From the NCBI GenBank assembly GCA_050944035.1, contig JBMNQH010000005.1, forward strand, positions 1 to 64,000: a stretch of 64,000 nucleotides of DNA, read 5' to 3'. Position 1 is the stretch's first letter, and the number at the start of each line of letters is the position of its first letter. Shown piece by piece: positions 51,634 through 60,475 of the stretch. This DNA comes from JBMNQH01 sp050944035 (lineage in GTDB: Bacteria > Bacillota > Clostridia > Oscillospirales > Oscillospiraceae). Under the pieces are notes generated by a model, which was not told the DNA's origin, searched no databases, and saw nothing but the letters and a program-made list of their open reading frames with translations. The translations under genes were made by a program, and so were the position numbers.

Positions 51634-53178
51634 TCAATGGGATTCGGTTGCACAGCTGCGCTGTACGTTGACATAGTTGATTTTTTCTTCACTGGTTCTG
51701 GGATTGATGGCGCGGATGGTCAGGACACCTGCATCGACCAGTTCCAATACGGCATCGGCGGGCGTTCCCTTGGGTACCTCTTTGCCGAAGCCGAGGGTGA
51801 CGTCCATGATTTTACGCCCTACGCTGATGTCCGGGTAGGACTCAAAGTCATAAAAATCGTCGATTTCATAAACGGGGAAGGAGGCACCGGTCTGGTTATC
51901 GTTCAATGTAGAGAAATGTTCCAGTTTGGAGGCAGGGATGGTATCGCCTTTGCGGATCAGGATGCAAAGACTTTCGCGCTCCTCACCTTTATGATGGGTT
52001 GCGATGGCGAAGGTGAAGTCACTGCCGTTTTGAATTTTGACACCGCTGGCATACCGGGCAGCGCCGAAGGCGATGGCACGGGACGGTTCATGGATGCGGA
52101 TGTCTGCCGCGGGGAAGCGGGCAGAAACGCCGGCTTTGATCTGCGGCATATTAGAGCTGCCGCCCACCAGCACAATATGGAACCGATCACTGCGAGAGAT
52201 GCCGTTTGCGGAAATCAGAGACTCTGTACAGTCGAGCGTCTGGTTGAGCAGGTCACGCGTTGCAGCCTCAAAGATGCCGCGGCTGATCTCTACACCAATT
52301 TCATCATCCTCGTCCCAAATGCTTTCGTCTGCGGAGAAACCCTTCATACGACTGCAACCACCGATGTTGATCCAAGCGGAATCATCATGGGTCAGACTTT
52401 CCTTGGCATCGCGCGCCATATTCAGCAGGGTTTTGCGGAGTTTGCGATCCTCAAGATCCAATGCTACGTGGCTGTCGGCGTACTCATTAAGGAAGGTTTT
52501 GACTGCGCTTTGCATCAGCGCTTCGTCCCAGTCGTCACCGCCAAGGATCAGCCCACTTTTGTCCAGCACGTGATAGGGAAATTCGCCGTCGGGATCGGAT
52601 ACGACGAGTGCCGCGTCAAATGTACCGCCACCAAGGTCATAGACTAGAATTTTTTCGCCGCTCAGCTGATCGTTTCCATAGGTTTCCAATGCAGCTGCAA
52701 CGGGTTCTGCAATCAGACGAACCTGCTGCAGACCGGTTCGCTCGGCTGCACGCTTGATGGCATTGCGCTGGTTGTCACCGAATTTAACCGGAACACCGAC
52801 AACCGCGCCTTCTGCAGGTTCCAGACCCTTTTTTGCGAGTTGGTCGTCTGCGTCACGTTTGATGCGCTCGAAGAATTTTTCCATAATATCAACAGGGGTG
52901 AACTTGTCTCCACTCAGGGTGATGGTTTGGTCAGCGGTTTCAGGGCTTGCAAGCATACGCTTGACAGAGCGGATCATGCCGTCAGGGCGATCTTTGCCGC
53001 GGCGTTCTGCCTCGCGGCCAATGAATTCGATGATTCGGCCGGACTTGTCTTGGCGATGGAAGAAGGTGGAAGGAAGTCCATACTGGTCATTGGGATCCAT
53101 CAAAGGTTCAATCCGGTCATCAATCTGGATGGCACAAAAGCTGTTGCTGTTGCCAAAATCGATACCAATAATATTCAT
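51634..53178 (-). CDS. Hsp70-family chaperone (DnaK-like), specialised
   Basis: The 514-residue protein has the Hsp70 actin-like ATPase (GIDFGNSNSFCAI, VYDLGGGTFDAAL, LVGGSSNMPQI) and a short substrate-binding part with EVPKGTPADAVLELV. DnaK is usually over 600 residues, so the lid is reduced or missing. It is separate from the usual grpE-dnaK-dnaJ locus and forms a pair with a GrpE-like gene, suggesting a dedicated chaperone. CAGGAGG precedes the start. Confidence 0.88.
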   Translation of the reverse strand: MNIIGIDFGNSNSFCAIQIDDRIEPLMDPNDQYGLPSTFFHRQDKSGRIIEFIGREAERRGKDRPDGMIRSVKRMLASPETADQTITLSGDKFTPVDIMEKFFERIKRDADDQLAKKGLEPAEGAVVGVPVKFGDNQRNAIKRAAERTGLQQVRLIAEPVAAALETYGNDQLSGEKILVYDLGGGTFDAALVVSDPDGEFPYHVLDKSGLILGGDDWDEALMQSAVKTFLNEYADSHVALDLEDRKLRKTLLNMARDAKESLTHDDSAWINIGGCSRMKGFSADESIWDEDDEIGVEISRGIFEAATRDLLNQTLDCTESLISANGISRSDRFHIVLVGGSSNMPQIKAGVSARFPAADIRIHEPSRAIAFGAARYASGVKIQNGSDFTFAIATHHKGEERESLCILIRKGDTIPASKLEHFSTLNDNQTGASFPVYEIDDFYDFESYPDISVGRKIMDVTLGFGKEVPKGTPADAVLELVDAGVLTIRAINPRTSEEKINYVNVQRSCATESH

Positions 53179-53226
53179 AGTTTCCTCCTGTAGTCAATCA
53201 TCATAGTGCATTGGATTCGGACAGAC

Positions 53227-54599
53227 TCAGCGGTCCGGTACAGTTTCGTCTGCATCGACCACGGCACGGAGAAGTACAGTGTCCTCTGTTCGATAGCCGC
53301 AGGTGTGCAGGGCGGTGATGCGGACTGCCTGGTCAATGTCCACTTCGCTGGCATCAGAGAGCTCATGCAGCTCTTCGTCAAAGGCATCGCCGGGCTGCGG
53401 AAGGATGGGTTCAATGCCCTGGCGACGCAGTTGGTTGGTATATTTCTGTCGAATTGCCCGAATGTCACCCCACATAGCATTGGGATGGCGGCGTTCAGGG
53501 CTGGTATAGTGATCAAAGAAGGCATCAAACAACGCGGCGACTTCGACAAATCCCTGCCACTGTGCTGTGCAGAGTGCAGATTCCATGTCTGCTAGGTTGC
53601 TGAGAAGGATGCGGTTACACTCCTCCTGATAAGCGATCAGGGTATTGAGTGAGGAAAGCAGCTGGTGATGGAACACCGCGCCCTGAGAAAACGGATTGTT
53701 CAGCTTGGAAAGGGCAAAAGAGATTTGTGTATCCAACTGTTTTTGTGCCTGAATGGCATCATTAAGCGCTTTTTGATTGGCAGAAAGAATCGGCAATAAC
53801 AGAGCAGGAATTGCCGTTTCCTCTGATGTGCATACCGGTTCCTCAGTTCCGGTATCCTCTTTGACAGAAGGCTCATCAGACAACGGTTCTTCCTGTACGG
53901 GAGTCTCCTCCGTGACAGAATCCGGTTGCACCTCTTGTGTGGGAGTTTCCTCCTTTGTGGCGGCAACTTGTGCTTCACAAGACAGTTTCTTTTCTGTGAC
54001 ATCAGAATCCTTGTCGAAGGAGCGATCTTTATCTATAAGATCAACAGGGGTTTCCAATTTTTCGGTTTTTGAATCGTTTTTTTGTTTGTCGTTTGCTTTT
54101 TCTTCCGTAGACTGCACTGGTTCATCAGAAGAAGTATGGATGGACTGCTCCTGTTTTTCTGTTGGTCTTGCGGCACCCGACGCAAAGTGATGCATACGGA
54201 TGGTATCATATTGTTTTTGTGCCTCCCGGAAGATCATTGCATAACGTGTGTCTTGTTGTGCCTGGCTATCCCGCAAAAGATTGTTGAGTGAACCCAATTG
54301 TATGGTCATGACACTTTGCAGCTGACCGGGGTTTTGACCCATGAGCAGGTAGTTTACTGCAAATACAATGTTCAGCGCGTTGCGGCTGAACCAACCGGGA
54401 CGGGAGATTTTTACATTGGCTGGTGTAATCCCGTTGTGATAACAGGAGAGACAACGCTCATAAAAAGAAGAGCGACCCTGTTCCTGAATTTCGGTATACA
54501 GTTTCTGTACCATGTGAAAAAAATATCCCAGCGAGTATCTGCGCAATCTTCAAAGAAGGCCGCGAGTAATGTATCTTCGTATTCCTGGATTCCCTGCAT
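53227..54599 (-). CDS. GrpE-like nucleotide exchange factor; reading frame broken at a T7 run
   Basis: From ATG 54599 (AAAGGGG upstream) the frame reads MQGIQEYEDTLLAAFFEDCADTR up to a run of seven T (54523-54517). The frame that continues, after a -1 shift, reads FHMVQKLYTEIQEQGRSSFY and ends at 53227 with a GrpE-like tail: GIEPI, GDAFDEELHE, GYRTEDTVLLRAVV. Between lies a long low-complexity acidic/Thr-rich stretch. Without the shift only a TTG at 54546 could start the long frame, with no ribosome site. So a programmed shift at T-TTT-TTC, or an indel, is likely. Confidence 0.6.
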
Positions 54600-54657
54600 A
54601 TTGAGAGCCCCTTTCTTTCCCGTATCGGGCAGACAGATCAAATGAAATTCTGTGTGT

Positions 54658-54686
54658 ATTATACCAAACGTATGCCAAGAAGACAA
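54658..54686 (-). promoter_or_regulatory. Promoter of the 13-gene operon
   Basis: TTGTCT (54686-54681) and TATAAT (54663-54658) with an exact 17-base spacer on the minus strand, 59 bases before ATG 54599. A second TATAAT (54766-54761) lies upstream with only a weak -35. Confidence 0.7.
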
Positions 54687-54794
54687 TGTAGGTGGTGCGA
54701 ATTTCCTGCAATAGAAAAAGAACAAATCGGCCGAGCAGATGCAGGTTGTTTGGCGGCTTCATTATAGCAAAGGGCATTCGCGTGAAAAAATGAA

Positions 54795-54832
54795 ATTCAT
54801 GCGAATTTTCGATAGAAAAAATTCGCATGAAT
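54795..54832. promoter_or_regulatory. Inverted repeat between divergent operons, possible operator
   Basis: Perfect 15-bp arms ATTCATGCGAATTTT and AAAATTCGCATGAAT with a 7-base loop. A related half copy ATTCGCGTGAA occurs at 54776-54786. It lies between the 13-gene operon and the divergent small gene. Confidence 0.5.
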
Positions 54833-54897
54833 GAGATGGAAATAGAGAAAAAGATGAGATATGATACTGTCACAACACAGATAGGAGGACTCCTGAG

Positions 54898-55077
54898 ATG
54901 AAAAAAATTCTGATGCTTGTACTGGTCGGACTGCTTTGTCTGACGGCTTATCATTATGGACGTACCAACAACGACGTAGAAGAAACCCGGTCCGCTGTGA
55001 CTTCGGATATTGAGCAGACAGGGAAAAAGGTTGTCAACGGAATTGACAACTTGATCGGAACGATTACCGACCGCTAG
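54898..55077 (+). CDS. 59-residue membrane-anchored peptide
   Basis: The frame reads MKKILMLVLVGLLCLTAYHY, a single membrane helix, and then a hydrophilic helical tail (EETRSAVTSDIEQTGKKVVN ... ITDR). AGGAGG lies nine bases before the ATG. Its stop overlaps the ribosome site of the next gene, so they are one transcript. It is too short for most automated calls. No family was recognised. Confidence 0.65.
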   Translation: MKKILMLVLVGLLCLTAYHYGRTNNDVEETRSAVTSDIEQTGKKVVNGIDNLIGTITDR

Positions 55078-55087
55078 GAGGGATCAT

Positions 55088-55828
55088 ATGCGTGATTTTT
55101 GCTGTGGGCGTTCTCTTCAGAACTTACATTATTATTATATTGCCCTGGAGCCAAAAGAACGCACTGTTTTTCTAAGACTGGCTGATGGCATTTTAGAGCA
55201 TCAATCGGATATTGTAACGATTTCTCTGGATAGAAAATCGGTTCTCAATGTGCTGCTCTATTTGAAAATGGATATTCCAGAATTGTTTTCTTATAAAAAC
55301 TGCACCTATACGGAAGGTCCGCAGAGCATGACCTTTCATATGGAATATCATTTCGATGCAGAGACCCATTTCATGCTGTTACAGGAGATGGAATATACAG
55401 CAGAAGAGATTCTGGGGAATATGCCGCATGATCTGGATGAATGGGAAATTGAACGCTATATTTATGAGTATCTCGCAACAAACTGCACCTATGACGGATT
55501 GGATCAGGTTTATGCGCATTCTGCGCTGGGGCCGATTATTCAGCAGCGTGCCGTATGCGAGGGGATCAGCAAAGCGACAAAGTATTTGCTGGATCGTGCG
55601 GGTGTCCATTCCGCAGTCATTTTTGGTGGCGGAGATTTGGGCGGCCGCGTCAATCACGCCTGGAATATGGTGCAGCTGAGCGGACAGTGGTACCATGTGG
55701 ATATTACCTATGATCTCTCAGAAGGCAGACCTCGATTCCAATACTTCAATCTTCAGGATGAGAAGATGAAGGAAGATCACATGTTTACACCGCTTGGAAA
55801 GGGCTTTTTAAGAATTCATGCCCGATAA
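55088..55828 (+). CDS. Transglutaminase-like protein
   Basis: The 246-residue protein has a transglutaminase/protease triad: RAVCEGISKATKYL (Cys), RVNHAWNMVQL (His) and WYHVDITYD (Asp). No signal peptide is seen, unlike the SLH relative at 31177. Enzymes of this fold cleave or crosslink peptides; substrate unknown. AGGAGGG precedes the ATG. It follows the 59-residue membrane peptide. Confidence 0.8.
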   Translation: MRDFCCGRSLQNLHYYYIALEPKERTVFLRLADGILEHQSDIVTISLDRKSVLNVLLYLKMDIPELFSYKNCTYTEGPQSMTFHMEYHFDAETHFMLLQEMEYTAEEILGNMPHDLDEWEIERYIYEYLATNCTYDGLDQVYAHSALGPIIQQRAVCEGISKATKYLLDRAGVHSAVIFGGGDLGGRVNHAWNMVQLSGQWYHVDITYDLSEGRPRFQYFNLQDEKMKEDHMFTPLGKGFLRIHAR

Positions 55829-55845
55829 GCGAGCACCTCTCTTTT

Positions 55846-55880
55846 TTCCCCTGCCGGAATCAACGGCAGGGGAATTTTTT
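55846..55880 (+). terminator. Terminator after the transglutaminase-like gene
   Basis: Arms TTCCCCTGCCG and CGGCAGGGGAA followed by TTTTTT. Confidence 0.85.
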
Positions 55881-55968
55881 GTTGCCTTGCACTATTGGAA
55901 GGACGGTCTAATTCAATCGAACGATGAGAGGAAATGAAAGGTATTTATTCATTTCAAACAAATAGAAG

Positions 55969-55997
55969 TTGATTTTCCACGGGTTTTTATGTATAAT
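55969..55997 (+). promoter_or_regulatory. Promoter of the antiporter gene
   Basis: TTGATT (55969-55974) and TATAAT (55992-55997) with a 17-base spacer. Confidence 0.7.
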
Positions 55998-56082
55998 ATA
56001 CCCTATACATATTTGTAGAAACGGGGTACCTCAGCAAACGCGGTATCGGGGGAGAATTTTATGATAGGAGGTTTTATCCAAT

Positions 56083-57306
56083 ATGCTGAACATTTCCAGT
56101 CTGTACAGCAAATTTAATCCAAATACAGCCATTCTGCTTTCCATTGCCGTGATGCTGTTTTCCGGGTTTCTTGCAACCCGTATTACAAAAAAGCTAAAAC
56201 TGCCCAATGTAAGTGGGTATATCATTGCCGGTATTCTGATCGGGCCGAGTGTGCTGCATCTGGTGCCGGACAATATCATTGAAAATTGTGCGTTCCTCAG
56301 CGATGTTGCTTTGGCATTTATTGCCTTTGACGCCGGTAAATTTTTTCGAAGGGAATCGCTGGAGAAAACAGGAAAAAGTGTCATTCTGATTACAGTGATC
56401 GAATCCTTGGTCTCTGGAGTAGTCATTGCGCTGGTCTGCCATTTTGTTTTGGGTTTGACGCTGGATCTCTCTTTGTTGCTGGGTGCAATTGCAACGGAAA
56501 CAGCGCCGACCAGCACCTTGATGACCATCAATCAATACAAAGCGAGCGGGGATTTTGTCGATATGCTTCTACAGATTATAGGAGTTGACAATATCATCTG
56601 CCTGTTTATTTATAGTGTGGTCAGTGCAGTGGTGGGGTCTAAAAGCACCCTGGATGTGGCGACTGTGGTATTACCAGTGGTATACAATCTGCTTGCCATC
56701 GGCCTTGGCGCCCTCTGCGGTTTGTTGCTCTGCACAATCATTACGCCAAAGCGGACTTCGGAAAACCGTTTGATTCTGACAGTGGGACTGCTGTGTGGAC
56801 TCGCCGGCCTGTGCGCGGTTATGAATATTTCCCCTTTGCTCTCCTGTATGATGTTCGGTGCAGTTTATATTAACAGATCCCACAGCGATGCAATCTATTA
56901 CCAAATGAAGCACTTTACTCCACCGATTATGTCCGTGTTCTTTGTTGTCTCGGGTATGAATCTGAATCTCGGTGCGGTTCGTACATTTGGTTTGATTGGG
57001 ATTGTGTATGTTGTTGTCCGTATCATCGGAAAATATGCAGGCGCTTATCTCGGCTGTGCTGTTACGCATAAAAGTGCGGCACTGCGCAATTATCTTGGTC
57101 TGGCACTGATTCCGCAGGCGAGTGTTGCCATTGGTTTGGCTTTCTTGGGACAGCGACTGTTGCCGCCGGAAATTGGAGAGTTGTTGCTTTCTATTGTTCT
57201 GGCAGCTGCCGTCCTGTATGAGTTGATTGGACCCGCCTGTGCTAAACTTGCGTTAAGCCGATCCGGTGCTATTCCAAAAGATACAGAGGCAGTATCTCAA
57301 AAATAA
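56083..57306 (+). CDS. CPA2-type cation:proton antiporter
   Basis: The 407-residue protein has about 11-12 hydrophobic helices and the CPA2/KefB-like features PNVSGYIIAGILIGPSVLHL, FIAFDAGKFF and GAIATETAPTSTL with GVDNIICL. It exchanges Na+ or K+ for protons. No C-terminal TrkA domain is present. AGGAGG lies before the ATG. A terminator follows. Confidence 0.88.
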   Translation: MLNISSLYSKFNPNTAILLSIAVMLFSGFLATRITKKLKLPNVSGYIIAGILIGPSVLHLVPDNIIENCAFLSDVALAFIAFDAGKFFRRESLEKTGKSVILITVIESLVSGVVIALVCHFVLGLTLDLSLLLGAIATETAPTSTLMTINQYKASGDFVDMLLQIIGVDNIICLFIYSVVSAVVGSKSTLDVATVVLPVVYNLLAIGLGALCGLLLCTIITPKRTSENRLILTVGLLCGLAGLCAVMNISPLLSCMMFGAVYINRSHSDAIYYQMKHFTPPIMSVFFVVSGMNLNLGAVRTFGLIGIVYVVVRIIGKYAGAYLGCAVTHKSAALRNYLGLALIPQASVAIGLAFLGQRLLPPEIGELLLSIVLAAAVLYELIGPACAKLALSRSGAIPKDTEAVSQK

Positions 57307-57354
57307 ACGATAGAAAAACGGAAGGATCGTTAACAGGGTGTCCGTAAGACAAAG

Positions 57355-57397
57355 AAAGCTTCAGAATTGGCGATGAGCCAATTCTGAAGCTTTTGTT
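57355..57397 (+). terminator. Terminator after the antiporter gene
   Basis: Perfect 17-bp arms AAAGCTTCAGAATTGGC and GCCAATTCTGAAGCTTT followed by TGTTTT. Confidence 0.8.
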
Positions 57398-57467
57398 TTG
57401 TAATAGAAAAACGACAATAAGCTGGATTTTCACTGGTATGCCGGGTATGTCCGAAGTCCCTGCAGAC

Positions 57468-58184
57468 TCAATAATCCAGCAAATACCGGATCATTTGATC
57501 CGGATTGTTTATAAACTGCTTTGTGATTTTATAGTGCTCGGTATCTTTGTAAGGAACCTTCTGAATGCCAAATTTCGTCAACTGAAAGATTTCTGCATTT
57601 GGGTACGCCATCAGAATTGGAGAATGGGTAACGATCAACAGTTGTGAATTGTTTTTTACAAGATCGTCAATTGCAACAATTAGTGCCATCAATCTTTGTG
57701 GTGACAATGCGGCTTCTGGCTCATCCAATATATATAGTCCATTTCCCTCAAAACGATTGATAACAAGAGAGAGAAACGACTCTCCATGGGACTGTTCATG
57801 AAAAGAAAGACCGCCATATCGAAGTAAGGAACTGTTTTTGTCCAAATAGCTGGCGGTATTGTAGAAACTTTCTGCACGCAGGAAAAAACCATCTCTTGGG
57901 GAAATGGTCTTTATGGGGGTTAAATATTGATAAAGTGTGGAATGAGATTCTTTTGTTGAAAACGAAAAATCCCGCGATCCGCCTTCCGGATTAAATCCCA
58001 TTGCAACTGCGATTGCTTCGAGTAGTGTGGACTTACCAGTGCCGTTCTCGCCCACAAAAAAGGTGACGGGGGCTACAAACTCAAGGCGATCAATGGAATG
58101 AAGATACTGCACAACCGGCAGATCAGAAAGATACGAAGAAGCTTCCGGCATTTCCCGCAGTCTGATCCCTGTTAAGTAATTCAT
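57468..58184 (-). CDS. ABC/AAA-type ATPase, predicted SMC-like nuclease-associated family
   Basis: The 238-residue protein has Walker A FVGENGTGKSTLLEA, a signature-like SHGESFLSL, Walker B LYILDEPEAALS and the H-loop TH of VTHSPIL. It has no membrane part and no transporter partner, so it belongs to the stand-alone AAA_21-like ATPases. Function not known; some relatives take part in defence. Start is ATG 58184 with a weak ribosome site. Confidence 0.78.
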   Translation of the reverse strand: MNYLTGIRLREMPEASSYLSDLPVVQYLHSIDRLEFVAPVTFFVGENGTGKSTLLEAIAVAMGFNPEGGSRDFSFSTKESHSTLYQYLTPIKTISPRDGFFLRAESFYNTASYLDKNSSLLRYGGLSFHEQSHGESFLSLVINRFEGNGLYILDEPEAALSPQRLMALIVAIDDLVKNNSQLLIVTHSPILMAYPNAEIFQLTKFGIQKVPYKDTEHYKITKQFINNPDQMIRYLLDY

Positions 58185-58291
58185 GATATATCTCACCCAT
58201 AATTTCTATTGTATTGACAGTATGGAAAGTATTATGCAGCACGAGCGCTGTCAAGGGCACACTGATACATCCTGATGGATGCCAGCAGTTT

Positions 58292-59686
58292 TTATATATC
58301 GTCGAGGGGACGGATTTTTTGTCTCTGTATTCGTTGCATTAGCCACAAGGCAACACAGAATGCACAGAGCTCCGCGACGGGAAAAACGATCCACACAAAG
58401 GAGGCGGCATTTTCCAACCCGGAAAGTATCCAGGCAAGTGGGAGTACGACAATCACCAATCGGAACAGGGAGATCAAAAGGGAATAAAAACCGTTGCCCA
58501 GCGCCTGATAGACACCCTGCAAAATGATATTGCAGCCGGCAAACAGATAACCGATCGTGATGATACGAAGTGCACGGATACAAAGCTGCTGCGTCGAGGC
58601 AGAAAGCGCATAAATCGAGACGATGGATGGTGCAAACAATTGCAGAAGCAAAATACCCGTTGCCATGATGATAAAAACATAAAGCAGTCCGTATCGGATG
58701 GATTCCTGAACGCGGGATTTGCTTTTTGCGCCATAGTTGAAGGCGGCAATAGAGATCACTGCATTGTTGAGTCCGTAGGAGGGCATGAAGATAAAGTTTT
58801 GCAGTTTATAGTACATACCATAGGCCGTGACAGTCGCGGCAGAAATGCCACCGAGGATGATATTCAGACCGTAGGTCATAACGGAATTCAGTGCCTGCAT
58901 GACAATGGCCGGTACGCCGACCTGGTAAATCCGACAAATGATGGGAAGGCGTGGGAGAAAGTAGCGAAGTCCATGGTTCAAATCGCTGTTGCATCGAAAA
59001 TGAAACAGCGCGCCCAGTACCATGGCAGCACACTGCCCGATAACAGTTGCCATGGCGGCACCTGCAACACCCATAGCAGGAAATCCGAAGTAGCCAAAAA
59101 TCATAATTGGGTCCAGAATGATATTCAGAATGGCGCCGCTCATTTGGACGATCATCGAATGTACGGTTCGGCCGGTTGCCTGCAACAATTTCTCGAATGT
59201 TGTGGCACCGATGCCACCAATTGCGGCAAGACAAATAATCCGCAGATAGGAACTACCCATTTCCGCAACAATAGGGTTAGTCGTCTGTGTAGAAAAATAG
59301 ACGCGGATACCAAAGAGACCGAAGAGCAGGAAGAAACAATAGACAACGCCGGCCAGAAACAGGGCGTTGCCGGCAACCTGGCTGGCGGATTCCCGGTCTT
59401 TTTCCCCTAAATGTTTTGACAGAGAGGCATTGATACCGACGCCGGTACCGACATTGATTGCGATGAGCAGCATCTGAATGGGAAAGGACAGCGTCAACGC
59501 CTGAACTGCCTTGTCCCCCATATTCAAAATGGTTGCCGTATCCGCAATACGGGCGACGAAAAAACTATCTACGATATTATAGAAAGCTTGCACCAGCATG
59601 GAGAGCATCATGGGTAGTGCCATGGATAATACCAGCTTTTGAATGGGCTGAACTGCCATTTTATTGGGAGCTTGTACCTGTTGCAT
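58292..59686 (-). CDS. MATE-family multidrug exporter
   Basis: The 464-residue protein has 12 hydrophobic helices and the MATE features MALPMMLSMLVQAFYNIVDS and VGTGVGINASLSKHLGEKD. It exports cationic compounds in exchange for Na+ or H+. It ends with a short basic tail. No regulator gene is adjacent. Confidence 0.92.
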   Translation of the reverse strand: MQQVQAPNKMAVQPIQKLVLSMALPMMLSMLVQAFYNIVDSFFVARIADTATILNMGDKAVQALTLSFPIQMLLIAINVGTGVGINASLSKHLGEKDRESASQVAGNALFLAGVVYCFFLLFGLFGIRVYFSTQTTNPIVAEMGSSYLRIICLAAIGGIGATTFEKLLQATGRTVHSMIVQMSGAILNIILDPIMIFGYFGFPAMGVAGAAMATVIGQCAAMVLGALFHFRCNSDLNHGLRYFLPRLPIICRIYQVGVPAIVMQALNSVMTYGLNIILGGISAATVTAYGMYYKLQNFIFMPSYGLNNAVISIAAFNYGAKSKSRVQESIRYGLLYVFIIMATGILLLQLFAPSIVSIYALSASTQQLCIRALRIITIGYLFAGCNIILQGVYQALGNGFYSLLISLFRLVIVVLPLAWILSGLENAASFVWIVFPVAELCAFCVALWLMQRIQRQKIRPLDDI

Positions 59687-59814
59687 ATGGTTTCCTCCGG
59701 CAGAAATTCATAAAATTGTGCGGACAGATTTCTGCGAAATTGTATAAAAATCATACCACAGGTTTTAAAATTTTACAAGAAATTCAACAAAAAGGAAGGC
59801 TAAGGCAATCCTGT

Positions 59815-60375
59815 TTAATCCAGAGCTTTGAGTTTCCAGTTTAGTTTTTCATAGATACAGCGCATCCAGGGTTCGCTGGAGACTGCAACAGTTCGGCCAA
59901 TGGGAAACCAGGCGATACCCAGATTTTCATCCGCTTTTTTGTGTAGAGATTCATGTTCTTCTGCTTCCAACAGATAGGTGATATTTAAGTGGACATGGGG
60001 AGAAACATATTGTCCACGCTTTCTATGGCCGTTGACGCCCAGAACTTCAAGCGAGAAAATCGAATCAGACACTGGCGTGATGTGTTTTATTCCTGTTTCT
60101 TCCTGCACTTCTCGGCAGGCAACTGCAAGCAAATCGCCTTCTCCATCCGCATGGCCGCCGATCCAGGACCAGGAGTCATAAATGGTGTGGTAAACCATCA
60201 GAATTTTATCGTGACGATGATTCACAACCCAACCTGAGGCGGTAAAATGCCCAAACGGATTGCTACGGTGCAGGCAGTCATTGAATTGGTCAAGATAGCG
60301 CAGCATGAGTTGTTGATCGGCGGCTTCCTGATCGTCATATGGCTGATATTGAAGAAGCTGTGTACGAAGTTGCAT
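59815..60375 (-). CDS. Nudix hydrolase
   Basis: The 186-residue protein has the Nudix box GGHADGEGDLLAVACREVQE followed by ETG, and an N-terminal HFTASGWVVNHRHDKILMVY strand. It hydrolyses nucleoside-diphosphate derivatives; substrate unknown. TGGAG lies before ATG 60375 (MQLRTQLL). Confidence 0.85.
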   Translation of the reverse strand: MQLRTQLLQYQPYDDQEAADQQLMLRYLDQFNDCLHRSNPFGHFTASGWVVNHRHDKILMVYHTIYDSWSWIGGHADGEGDLLAVACREVQEETGIKHITPVSDSIFSLEVLGVNGHRKRGQYVSPHVHLNITYLLEAEEHESLHKKADENLGIAWFPIGRTVAVSSEPWMRCIYEKLNWKLKALD

Positions 60376-60475
60376 CAGTATACTCCATTTCAAAAAACAA
60401 CCAGACCACAGAGACTGTACGCCTGTGATCTGATTGCTGATCAAAAAATTGTTTTTATAGTCAACAGGTAGAAAC

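Noticed and set aside
51637..52647. 336-residue open frame on the plus strand
   Set aside because: Antisense to the Hsp70 gene.
37836..54599. Type VI or type VII secretion locus
   Set aside because: No tube, sheath, EssC-type ATPase or WXG100 gene is present; only FHA, kinase and phosphatase parts are shared.
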